A DNA stretch of 17,220 nucleotides from Syntrophomonadaceae bacterium. Its GTDB lineage: Bacteria > Bacillota > Syntrophomonadia > Syntrophomonadales > Syntrophomonadaceae. The position numbers and the translations under genes were made by a program. Each line of letters begins with the position of its first letter. The stretch's first letter is position 1. Shown here one piece after another: positions 7,427-14,151 of the stretch. Location: the NCBI GenBank assembly GCA_028683995.1, contig JAQUGU010000005.1, forward strand, positions 1 to 17,220, written 5' to 3'. Below the pieces are notes generated by a model. The model was not told the DNA's origin. It was given only the letters and a program-made list of their open reading frames with translations, and ran no database searches.

Positions 7427-7660
7427 TTGGTACCAAGAAAGAAAAGTGAAGCGGACTGGGCAGTGGAGATACTGGCGGAAAAACAGGAAGCCATATACTA
7501 TTTTGATTTGATAGAGACTATTGCCAAGCAGATGGGCAAAAAAAACGATCCTGCCAGCCTGACTTCAATTTATACCCGCTTAAATATGGATAATCGCCTG
7601 GTTTACCAGGGGGATGGCTACTGGTATTACGATGCCAGCAGGCTAAAAAGGGAGAGATAA
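7427..7660 (+). CDS. rpoE: RNA polymerase delta-like protein, HARE-HTH domain only
   Basis: The 77-aa protein matches the N-terminal HARE-HTH (winged-helix) domain of the Firmicute RNA polymerase delta subunit: AVEILAEKQEAIYYFDLIETIAKQMG, then SIYTRLNMDNRLVYQGDGYWYY. In Bacillus the protein is about 173 aa, with a long Asp/Glu-rich tail that displaces nucleic acid. Here it stops right after the domain with the basic end RLKRER. The TTG start has AGGAGGG 7 bp upstream. The position between argS and pyrG supports the identity, since Bacillus rpoE also precedes pyrG. Without the acidic tail it may bind polymerase but not promote recycling in the same way. Confidence 0.82.
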   Translation: MVPRKKSEADWAVEILAEKQEAIYYFDLIETIAKQMGKKNDPASLTSIYTRLNMDNRLVYQGDGYWYYDASRLKRER

Positions 7661-7663
7661 AAG

Positions 7664-8299
7664 GTGATAATAAAATGGCTGGGGCATGCATCTTTTTTGC
7701 TGGAAAGCTCCGGAATTAAGTTATTAACCGATCCATTCGATGCTGAGATCGGCTACCAGCCTTGCTCGGAGAAAGTTGACATTGTAACCGTAAGCCATGA
7801 GCACTGGGATCATAATGCCGTTGATATCCTCGCCGGTAATCCCCGGGTGATTCGTGAAACCGGTTCCTTTGCCATTGATGGGATTAATATACTGGGAACC
7901 AGCACCTATCATGATAAGAAACAGGGACAGGAACGGGGTCATAATATCATATACAAAATCAGCAGCGAAGACCTGGATGTTCTTCACCTGGGCGATTTGG
8001 GACATGTTCTTACTGACCGGCAGCTTATGGAAGTAGGTAATGTCGATATCTTACTGGTACCGGTAGGAGGCAGGTATACTGTGGATGCAGAAGCTGCCTA
8101 TAAGGTAGTGGAACAATTGCAGCCGCAAATAATAATTCCCATGCATTTCTTAACTCCAGATGTAAGTATTAAGGAACTGGCTCCAGTGGAAGCATTTACT
8201 GCCAAATTTCCCCGGGTAATAAAAAAACCTTTCCTGGAAATCAGTAAAGAAGCGCTGACCCCGGAAGTTCGGGTAATAGTTCTGGATTATCCTCGCTAG
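7664..8299 (+). CDS. Metallo-beta-lactamase-fold hydrolase (UPF0173-like)
   Basis: A compact 211-aa metallohydrolase. Metal-site motifs are GHAS near the start (His8), SHEHWDHN (45-50, the HxHxDH box), HLGDLGH (108-114) and IPMHF (His161), the pattern of the UPF0173 / UlaG-like lactonase group. No extra domain, signal or membrane helix is present, so it is cytoplasmic. It starts at GTG four bases after the rpoE stop with GGGAG upstream, and is the last gene of the argS operon. The substrate of this group is mostly unknown; phosphodiester or lactone hydrolysis would fit the fold. Confidence 0.85.
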   Translation: MIIKWLGHASFLLESSGIKLLTDPFDAEIGYQPCSEKVDIVTVSHEHWDHNAVDILAGNPRVIRETGSFAIDGINILGTSTYHDKKQGQERGHNIIYKISSEDLDVLHLGDLGHVLTDRQLMEVGNVDILLVPVGGRYTVDAEAAYKVVEQLQPQIIIPMHFLTPDVSIKELAPVEAFTAKFPRVIKKPFLEISKEALTPEVRVIVLDYPR

Positions 8300-8328
8300 T
8301 TGATTTTACCTACCAAAGGGGTTAAAAT
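8300..8328 (+). promoter_or_regulatory. SigA-type promoter of pyrG
   Basis: TTGATT (8300-8305) is followed after 17 bp by TAAAAT (8323-8328; 5 of 6). The -35 begins at the last base after the metallohydrolase stop codon. The expected start point is GGG at 8335-8337. pyrG transcripts in other Gram-positives also begin with GGG, but there C comes next, whereas here T follows. Confidence 0.55.
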
Positions 8329-8346
8329 TCATAAGGGTTTTAATGT

Positions 8347-8440
8347 GGGAATAGGGTGCTGAGCAGAATTAATAATTATAACGCGATCCCATGTACCATG
8401 TGTGGTTGCGCGTACTTAGCAAACATGACGGGTTTATTTA
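8347..8440 (+). promoter_or_regulatory. pyrG leader element shared with argS (candidate structured RNA)
   Basis: Counterpart of 5624-5710. Block A is GGGAATAGGGTGCTG at 8347-8361, then AGCAG. Block B is CATGTGTGGTTGCG at 8397-8410. Block C is CATGACGGGTTTATTTA at 8424-8440. The stem over 8381-8413 is ACGCG/CGCGU outside, then A-U, a U-U mismatch, CC/GG and CATG/CATG around a 3-nt loop, with a bulged G8408. The mismatch and bulged G fall at the same places as in the argS copy, while the outer pairs differ. The element lies inside the predicted pyrG transcript and ends 13 bp before the ribosome binding site. Confidence 0.5.
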
Positions 8441-8475
8441 GAGAACATATGAGAAGGAGAGGGGCTAAGTTTTGA
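8356..8475 (+). CDS. Possible 39-codon upstream ORF overlapping the pyrG start
   Basis: From GTG 8356 an uninterrupted frame runs through the leader to TGA at 8473-8475, which overlaps the pyrG TTG start by two bases. The peptide would contain a CTMCGC cysteine cluster and a basic end (RRRGAK). Shorter in-frame starts are ATG at 8398, 8425 and 8449. GGGAATAGG before the GTG is only a weak ribosome binding site. The frame is not kept in the argS leader, so the shared sequence is better explained as RNA or DNA signal. Translational coupling is possible but unproven. Confidence 0.2.
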   Translation: MLSRINNYNAIPCTMCGCAYLANMTGLFREHMRRRGAKF

Positions 8476-10079
8476 CCAGGTATATATTCATAACCGGAGG
8501 GGTTGTTTCTTCACTGGGAAAAGGCATAACTGCTGCATCCCTGGGTCGTTTGTTAAAAAGCCGGGGATTGAAGGTATGCCTGCAGAAGTTCGATCCCTAT
8601 ATAAATGTTGACCCGGGTACTATGAGCCCATACCAGCATGGAGAGGTATATGTAACCGAGGATGGTGCCGAGACTGATCTGGATGTAGGGCATTACGAGC
8701 GTTTTGTTGATGAGAAACTTAGCCGCTATGCCAACTGCACTACCGGCAGGATATACCAGACGGTACTGGATAAGGAAAGAAGAGGGGATTATCTCGGGCA
8801 GACGGTGCAGGTAATACCACATATAACTAATGAAATTAAAGACCGGGTAACCATGATCGAAAAAAAGGTTAATCCCGATGTAGTAATTTCAGAAATTGGC
8901 GGAACTGTCGGCGATATAGAGTCCCTGCCTTTTCTGGAAGCTATTCGTCAGTTAAAATTTGATCTGGGTAAGGATCGGGTCCTCTACATTCATGTCACTC
9001 TAATACCCTACATAAAAGCAGCAGCTGAACTGAAAACTAAACCGACCCAGCATAGTGTAAAAGAACTGCGCAGTATTGGTATACAGCCAGACATTCTGGT
9101 TTGTCGTACCGAAAAAGACCTTTCCGAAGATTTAAAGGCCAAATTAGCTTTATTCTGTGATGTAGACCGTGAGGCCGTAGTACAATTAAAAGATGCCGTT
9201 TCCATATATGAAGTACCCCTGATGCTGGCTCAGGAACGCCTGGATAAGGAAGTGATAAGGCGTCTGGGACTGGAGTGCCAGGAGGCTGACCTGGCCGAGT
9301 GGGAGGAACTGGTAAGTCGGGTTCACCACCTGGATAAACAGGTTACGGTTGCGCTGGTAGGTAAATATGTGGAATTACCTGATGCCTACCTGAGTATTGT
9401 CGAATCACTTAAGCATGCAGGATTTCAATATAATTGTGAAATAGATATAAAATGGATATATGCCGAGCAGATAGAAAAGGAAGGCTGTGAACAGCTTTTA
9501 AATGGCGTAGATGCCATACTGGTACCGGGAGGTTTTGGAGACCGGGGTATCGAAGGTAAAATTGCTACGGCCAGGTATGCCCGGGAAAATCGCATTCCCT
9601 ATCTGGGCATCTGTTTGGGCATGCAGTGTGCGGTAATCGAGTTTGTCCGCAATGTCTGCGGACTTAAAGGGGCCAATAGCCTGGAATTTGACCCGGACAC
9701 CGAATATCCGGTGGTTCATCTTATGCCCGGTCAGGAGCAGGTGGAACATAAAGGCGGAACTATGCGCCTGGGGGTTTATCCCTGCCAATTGGTGGAGGAA
9801 AGCATAGCTTTTCAAGCCTATGCAACCAGTAATATAAGCGAAAGACACCGCCACCGTTATGAAATTAATAATAATTTTCGAAGCATACTGGAAGATCATG
9901 GCATGAAAATAAGTGGCCTGTCTCCGGACGGTAGACTTGTAGAAATAGTGGAAATAAGTGACCATCCCTGGTTTGTAGCGTGTCAGTTTCACCCGGAATT
10001 CGGGTCGCGTCCGAACCGACCGCATCCTCTTTTTACCGGGTTTATCACCCGGGCCATCGAGTACCGTAAGAAAAAATAG
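8472..10079 (+). CDS. pyrG: CTP synthase (glutamine-hydrolysing)
   Basis: Converts UTP, ATP and glutamine to CTP, the last step of pyrimidine nucleotide synthesis. All 535 residues of a normal enzyme are present. The amidoligase half starts with the P-loop-like GGVVSSLGKG (9-18) and carries SEIGGTVGDIES (140-151). The glutaminase half has the triad Cys381 (GICLGMQ), His507 and Glu509 (FHPEFGSRP). The start is TTG, with AAGGAGAGGGG upstream and the expected N-terminus MTRYIFITGG. The gene has its own promoter and a long leader, and a strong terminator follows 4 bp after the stop. In Bacillus spo0F would come next; here it is over 5 kb away. Confidence 0.98.
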   Translation: MTRYIFITGGVVSSLGKGITAASLGRLLKSRGLKVCLQKFDPYINVDPGTMSPYQHGEVYVTEDGAETDLDVGHYERFVDEKLSRYANCTTGRIYQTVLDKERRGDYLGQTVQVIPHITNEIKDRVTMIEKKVNPDVVISEIGGTVGDIESLPFLEAIRQLKFDLGKDRVLYIHVTLIPYIKAAAELKTKPTQHSVKELRSIGIQPDILVCRTEKDLSEDLKAKLALFCDVDREAVVQLKDAVSIYEVPLMLAQERLDKEVIRRLGLECQEADLAEWEELVSRVHHLDKQVTVALVGKYVELPDAYLSIVESLKHAGFQYNCEIDIKWIYAEQIEKEGCEQLLNGVDAILVPGGFGDRGIEGKIATARYARENRIPYLGICLGMQCAVIEFVRNVCGLKGANSLEFDPDTEYPVVHLMPGQEQVEHKGGTMRLGVYPCQLVEESIAFQAYATSNISERHRHRYEINNNFRSILEDHGMKISGLSPDGRLVEIVEISDHPWFVACQFHPEFGSRPNRPHPLFTGFITRAIEYRKKK

Positions 10080-10083
10080 ATAT

Positions 10084-10123
10084 AAAAAGGCCCCTGGTCT
10101 AAGAGCAGACCAGGGGCCTTTTT
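10084..10123. terminator. Bidirectional terminator between pyrG and the CoA-transferase gene
   Basis: A perfect 17-bp inverted repeat, AAAAAGGCCCCTGGTCT and its complement, encloses the loop AAGAGC. It has A5 on one side and T5 on the other, so it terminates transcription from both strands. It lies between the pyrG stop and the stop of the convergent gene, 5 bp from each. Confidence 0.95.
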
Positions 10124-10128
10124 GCGCT

Positions 10129-11502
10129 TTAGAATGGGATACGGTTGGTTTTAGACCAGATCTTCATTTCTTTGGCCTGTTTAACCAGGTCATCACGGAA
10201 ATCGGGATGAGCAATACCAATAACAGCTTCCGCTTTACCCCAGATAGACAGAGCTTTCATATTAACTGCCCCATACTCGGTTACCAGGTATTGAACTACG
10301 GTACGGGGTACGGTTACTGCTCCGCCTGGAGTTAACAGAGGACGAATACGGGACTGCATATTACCTTCTTTGTCTTTATAGGTCGAGGAAAAAGCCAGGA
10401 AAGCCTTACCGCCTTTGGAGTGGAATGCGCCAACAACGAAGTCCAATTGTCCGCCGGTTCCAGAGATCTGGCGTAATCCGGAGGATTCTGAGCAAACCTG
10501 GGTCAAGAGGTCTACTTCCAGGATATTGTTAATAGAAATCATGTTATCATGCATGGCAACACGATTGGGGTCATTAGTATACCTTACTGTGCATGAGGCA
10601 CAGAGCGGGTTGTTATCCAGGAAATCATAGGTTTCCTGGGTACCCAGGCAGAAGGAATAAGTACTCTTATTAATATCATAAGCCTTGCGGGCGTTAGTTA
10701 TTTTACCCTTTTCATACATCTTGACATAGGCATCACAGAACATCTCGCTCTGTACACCCAGGTCTTGAAGGTCGGAGTCGGCTATCATGGTGCCCAGCAG
10801 ATTAGGCATAGCCCCGATTCCTAGCTGGATGCAGGCACCATTAGGAATGTGTTCCATTATATGGCCAGCGATTTTAGTTTCTTCGGGAGTGGGAGCAGCG
10901 GAAGGCGGCGTAGCAAATATCGGAGTATTACTTCCTTCGATGATATAGTCAATCTCACTGATATGAATATATTCATCATTGCCACCCAGACAGCGGGGCA
11001 TATTTTCATTTACTTCAACTATAGCCAGACGTTTACTTCCCAGGGCTACCCCCCGGTTATGAGAATTGCCCAGGCCGAAGTTAAAACAACCATGTTTATC
11101 CATAGGTGTTGCCTGAGATACCCAGACATCAGGCCAGAGATCATAAAAGTCGCGGTTATAAGCCAGAATAGTAGCTTCATGGTAGTTGAAGGGATTATGG
11201 CAGGCTAACCCAAAATCACAAGCCTTACGGTCAATGGCAGTAAAAAACCAGTTAAAATACTGGAAACTTTTTTGCTCCACGTCACCCTGAATAACCTGGG
11301 GAACGGGCAATACCGAGCCGGTACCGCGAACGGCTACGTTCTCCAGACCTGGTTCCCCTGCTCTCTTGGCGAGAGCTACGTCGAAATCGACTGGTTTGGT
11401 AGCAAACATACCATATTCAATAATGTCGTTGGATTGGACCATCCTTGCTGCTTCTTCAACGGTAATTAATTTGCGTTTATACTCCTCTAAAAAAGTACTC
11501 AA
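10129..11502 (-). CDS. Acetyl-CoA hydrolase/transferase family CoA-transferase
   Basis: Predicted to move CoA between an acyl-CoA and acetate (butyryl-CoA:acetate or 4-hydroxybutyrate CoA-transferase type); 457 aa, cytoplasmic. The catalytic glutamate is Glu253 in GVQSEMFCDA, where many relatives have HSEM. The C-terminal signature GTGGQLDFVVGA (348-359) and the mid-chain PPSAAPTPEETKIAGHI support the family. The start is TTG at 11502, with six G's 8 bp upstream; the next Met is at residue 21, too late for the family. In a syntrophic butyrate oxidiser it would activate butyrate at the cost of acetyl-CoA, but substrate choice is inferred. It is transcribed alone toward the shared terminator. 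Confidence 0.85.
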   Translation of the reverse strand: MSTFLEEYKRKLITVEEAARMVQSNDIIEYGMFATKPVDFDVALAKRAGEPGLENVAVRGTGSVLPVPQVIQGDVEQKSFQYFNWFFTAIDRKACDFGLACHNPFNYHEATILAYNRDFYDLWPDVWVSQATPMDKHGCFNFGLGNSHNRGVALGSKRLAIVEVNENMPRCLGGNDEYIHISEIDYIIEGSNTPIFATPPSAAPTPEETKIAGHIMEHIPNGACIQLGIGAMPNLLGTMIADSDLQDLGVQSEMFCDAYVKMYEKGKITNARKAYDINKSTYSFCLGTQETYDFLDNNPLCASCTVRYTNDPNRVAMHDNMISINNILEVDLLTQVCSESSGLRQISGTGGQLDFVVGAFHSKGGKAFLAFSSTYKDKEGNMQSRIRPLLTPGGAVTVPRTVVQYLVTEYGAVNMKALSIWGKAEAVIGIAHPDFRDDLVKQAKEMKIWSKTNRIPF

Positions 11503-11647
11503 GATATAAACCCCCCTATAAATTTTTTTATAATTCTACGACAACACTAAACCTGACACTGCCCCTCCCACCCTAGGCATATTTTACAGTCCTAGTATAT
11601 ATTAGAATATTCGCACAAAAATGCAGATATCCTTTTAGAAAATAAAG

Positions 11648-11670
11648 TCTAAATATTCTGAATATTTAGA
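11648..11670. promoter_or_regulatory. Operator-like perfect palindrome
   Basis: TCTAAATATTC and GAATATTTAGA are perfect complements around one central T, a 23-bp dyad with the size and symmetry of a dimeric repressor site. A related GAATATTC palindrome lies about 40 bp to the left. It sits between two divergent genes, 146 bp from the CoA-transferase start and 206 bp from femX. No regulator gene is in the window, so the binding protein is unknown. Confidence 0.5.
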
Positions 11671-11679
11671 TTGAGGTCA

Positions 11680-11702
11680 TTTTCTCACCAAGTGTGGGAA
11701 AA
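11680..11702 (+). other. Hairpin upstream of a possible short ORF
   Basis: TTTTCTCAC pairs with GTGGGAAAA (9 bp, one G-T pair) around a 5-nt loop. It starts 9 bp after the 23-bp palindrome and ends 4 bp before an AAAGGAGG box. No T tract follows on the plus strand, so it does not look like a terminator. A regulatory role at the RNA or DNA level is possible. Confidence 0.35.
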
Positions 11703-11716
11703 CTAAAGGAGGATAG

Positions 11717-11764
11717 ATGCGAAAAAACGAGGAATTGGTAAGAAATAAAAATATACACTGGTAA
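11717..11764 (+). CDS. Possible 15-codon leader peptide
   Basis: The ATG at 11717 is preceded by AAAGGAGG at ideal spacing (4 bp) and opens a frame for MRKNEELVRNKNIHW before TAA. It lies 112 bp upstream of femX, after the palindrome and hairpin. The strong ribosome binding site is the only positive evidence. The peptide is too short to compare, and no attenuator follows that I can see. Confidence 0.25.
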   Translation: MRKNEELVRNKNIHW

Positions 11765-11876
11765 ACAGGAATGTGGGGGCAGGCAAAAAAAAATTCGCCA
11801 GTGAAGAGAAATTTATGCCTGGTTAAGTATATTCAGTGTATATTATACAACCTAAAATTCCTATAAGGAGTGGCTT

Positions 11877-12932
11877 ATGTTTACCACCAGGATAATCGAT
11901 ATAAAAGAAAAAGATGGTTTTAATAAATTTATAGCTTCCCACGGTAAGGGGCATTTTCTGCAGTTATGGGAATGGGGTGAGGTAAAAAAAGGCATGGGCT
12001 GGGAAGCTTTGCCGCTGGTTCTGGAGCAAGATGGAGAAATACGGGCTGCTCTGCTTATATTAAAACGGAGACTGCCGCTTCCCCTGCTGAAAAAGTGTAT
12101 TTTTTACTCACCCCGGGGGCCGGTAATAGATACATATAGCGAGGAATTATGCCAGGCTTTGTTTGCCGGGGCTGGCAGAGTAGCTAAAGAACATGGCGCT
12201 ATATTCTTAAAAATTGATCCTGATGTAGGAATAGAAAATCAAACTTTTGCAAATATTTTGAAAAAATGTTCTTTCCGCCAGAACGAGACGGGACTGGATT
12301 TTGAAGGAGTCCAGCCTAACTTTGTTTTTCGATTGGATATTACACCATCTGAAATAAATCTTCTTCAGAACATGCACTCCAAATGGAGATATAATATAAA
12401 ATTAGCGGGTAGAAAAGGGGTCAAGATTAAACCAGCGCAAAGCAAAAATGACTTGTCGGCCTTTTACCGTATTTTAGAAGAGACCGCCAGTCGGGATAAG
12501 TTTCTTATTCGGGGTTATGAGTATTTTGAATGGATATGGGATTATATGGTGGAGAGGGGTTATGCCCAGATTTTCCTGGCAGAATATCAGGGACAGGTAA
12601 TTGCTGCTGCCCTGGTCATGCTATTGGGCGATAAAGCCTGGTATCTGTATGGTGCCTCCAGCAATGAACATCGTAATGTAATGCCTAACTACCTGATTCA
12701 ATGGGAAATGATTCGCTGGGCTCGCCAGCAGGGTTGTACCCTCTATGATTTTCGGGGAGTATCAGGAGATCTGGATGAAAGCAATCCCCTTTACGGGCTG
12801 TACCGGTTTAAAAAGGGATTTAATGGACAACTCACCGAGTTTATCGGGGAATGGGATCGGGTCTACTCAATAGTTTTTTACTGGCTCTGGAGTAGGCTCT
12901 TGCCGCTGTACTTGAAACTCTTGAGATCTTAA
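11877..12932 (+). CDS. FemABX-family peptidoglycan bridge aminoacyltransferase
   Basis: Predicted to transfer an amino acid from aminoacyl-tRNA to the peptide of lipid II, or a related acyl transfer, at the inner face of the membrane. This 351-aa protein shows the twin GNAT-fold pattern. The first half has FLQLWEWGEVK (27-37) and a long basic LILKRRLPLP. The second begins at SKWRYNIKLAGRKGVKI (168-184) and contains YLYGASSNEHRN (256-267), YDFRGV (290-295) and LYRFKKGFNG (308-317), all typical of the family. AAGGAG stands 8 bp before the ATG. The helical hairpin arm of staphylococcal FemA is not evident. Alanine racemase follows after 22 bp, which supports a wall-synthesis role. The donor residue cannot be told. 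Confidence 0.87.
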   Translation: MFTTRIIDIKEKDGFNKFIASHGKGHFLQLWEWGEVKKGMGWEALPLVLEQDGEIRAALLILKRRLPLPLLKKCIFYSPRGPVIDTYSEELCQALFAGAGRVAKEHGAIFLKIDPDVGIENQTFANILKKCSFRQNETGLDFEGVQPNFVFRLDITPSEINLLQNMHSKWRYNIKLAGRKGVKIKPAQSKNDLSAFYRILEETASRDKFLIRGYEYFEWIWDYMVERGYAQIFLAEYQGQVIAAALVMLLGDKAWYLYGASSNEHRNVMPNYLIQWEMIRWARQQGCTLYDFRGVSGDLDESNPLYGLYRFKKGFNGQLTEFIGEWDRVYSIVFYWLWSRLLPLYLKLLRS

Positions 12933-12954
12933 AGAATTAACGGGAGGATAGATA

Positions 12955-14151
12955 GTGGAAAATATTTCAGACCGGTGGTTGGAAATAGATATAGACGCTA
13001 TTAAGCATAATCTGGAACAGGTAAAATCACTGTTGCCTGAAAAGGTTAGACTTATTGCGGTAGTCAAGGCTGATGGCTATGGCCATGGTGCAGTGGAAAC
13101 GTCACGCCTCCTTTATCAGAATGGGGTGGACTTCTTTGGGGTCAGTTTCCTGGATGAAGCCGTGGCCCTGCGCCAAGCTGGGATTCGAGCCAGTATTATG
13201 TTGTTTAGTCCGCTGGTCAATGAACAGCAGGTAACTACAGCTTTGACTAACTACATAACTTTGACTATTACCTCTCTTAATGACTGCACTTTACTGGATA
13301 AGATTAGCCGTCGCATGAACGTTAAGACTACTGTACACCTGAAGGTTGATACGGGACTGGGGCGCTTTGGTTTAAACCGGGAGGAACTAATTGAAGTTTG
13401 TCAAACATTAAAAGATAACCCCTGCATATACATAGAAGGTATATATACCCATATGGCTGAAGCTGCTTCAAATAATCCTATCTATACCCAAAAACAGTTT
13501 TCTCGTTTTCTGAGCATTATCGATGAGCTCAAACAAGCTGGATTTAAAATACCGGTTTGTCACTGTGCCAATAGTGCTGTTTTTTTAAATTACCCGGAAA
13601 TGTACCTGAATGCAGTGAGAATAGGAACCTTGATTTCCGGGGAATTACCGGCAGGAAAATTTATGAACCAATTAGATTTAATAAACCCTTATAAATATAA
13701 AAGCCGGGTCATTTCTTTGCGTACCCTGGACAAAGGAAGTTACCTGGGCTATAACCGTACGGTTCGCTTAAATCAGCCGGCGCAGATTGCGGTTATTCCG
13801 GTCGGGTTTAATCATGGACTGGCCTTGCAGGTAGCTAATCGCCCGTCTGGTTGGGGGGATTTTTTAAAAGTTCTAGCCAAGAGCATACTGGCTTTTTTTC
13901 ACTTATCCCGGTTTACGCTCAAGGTTAAAATAAATGGATGTGAGTACCCCATCCGGGGAAAAGTGTTCATGCAGATGGCACTGGTGGAGATTCCTGTAGA
14001 GGCATGGGTAAAAATCGGAGATGAAGTGGAAGTTCCAGTACGAAAAACCCTGGCAGCAAGAAATCTCAATCGGATATATATTAAGGATGGAGAACCCTGT
14101 AAAATAGAAGCACAGGAGCGGATTGGTTATATAGTTGAGGAGGACAGTTAA
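12955..14151 (+). CDS. alr: Alanine racemase-like PLP enzyme, divergent
   Basis: Fold-type III PLP protein of 398 aa, in a position suggesting supply of D-alanine for the wall. The PLP lysine Lys38 is in VVKADGYGHG, and LKVDTGLGRFG (Arg137), GIYTHMAEA (His166), CANSAV (Asn206) and VRIG (Arg222) are intact. The tyrosine base is probably Tyr266 in GYNRT. Several conserved points differ: VRPGxxxYG is VRIGTLISG, PIGYADG is PVGFNHG, and the MDQ substrate motif is MQM (Gln340 for Asp). About 20 extra hydrophobic residues lie at 299-320, and I cannot find the usual C-terminal YRVPR segment. The start is GTG with GGGAGGA upstream. sppA follows with no gap. Racemisation is likely, but activity on another amino acid is possible. 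Confidence 0.82.
   Translation: MENISDRWLEIDIDAIKHNLEQVKSLLPEKVRLIAVVKADGYGHGAVETSRLLYQNGVDFFGVSFLDEAVALRQAGIRASIMLFSPLVNEQQVTTALTNYITLTITSLNDCTLLDKISRRMNVKTTVHLKVDTGLGRFGLNREELIEVCQTLKDNPCIYIEGIYTHMAEAASNNPIYTQKQFSRFLSIIDELKQAGFKIPVCHCANSAVFLNYPEMYLNAVRIGTLISGELPAGKFMNQLDLINPYKYKSRVISLRTLDKGSYLGYNRTVRLNQPAQIAVIPVGFNHGLALQVANRPSGWGDFLKVLAKSILAFFHLSRFTLKVKINGCEYPIRGKVFMQMALVEIPVEAWVKIGDEVEVPVRKTLAARNLNRIYIKDGEPCKIEAQERIGYIVEEDS

Larger units (their letters stand above)
11503..11876. other. 374-bp divergent control region, CoA-transferase / femX
   Basis: No long gene. It contains the CoA-transferase ribosome binding site, a GAATATTC palindrome near 11605-11612, a perfect 11-bp-arm palindrome (11648-11670), a 9-bp hairpin (11680-11702), a possible 15-codon ORF (11717-11764) and an A9 run near 11785. 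Composition is markedly AT-rich. I could not fix a convincing -35/-10 pair for either gene. Confidence 0.6.

Noticed and set aside
10415..11469. Plus-strand open frames opposite the CoA-transferase gene
   Set aside because: They are antisense shadows of a clear coding gene, without ribosome binding sites or recognisable products.
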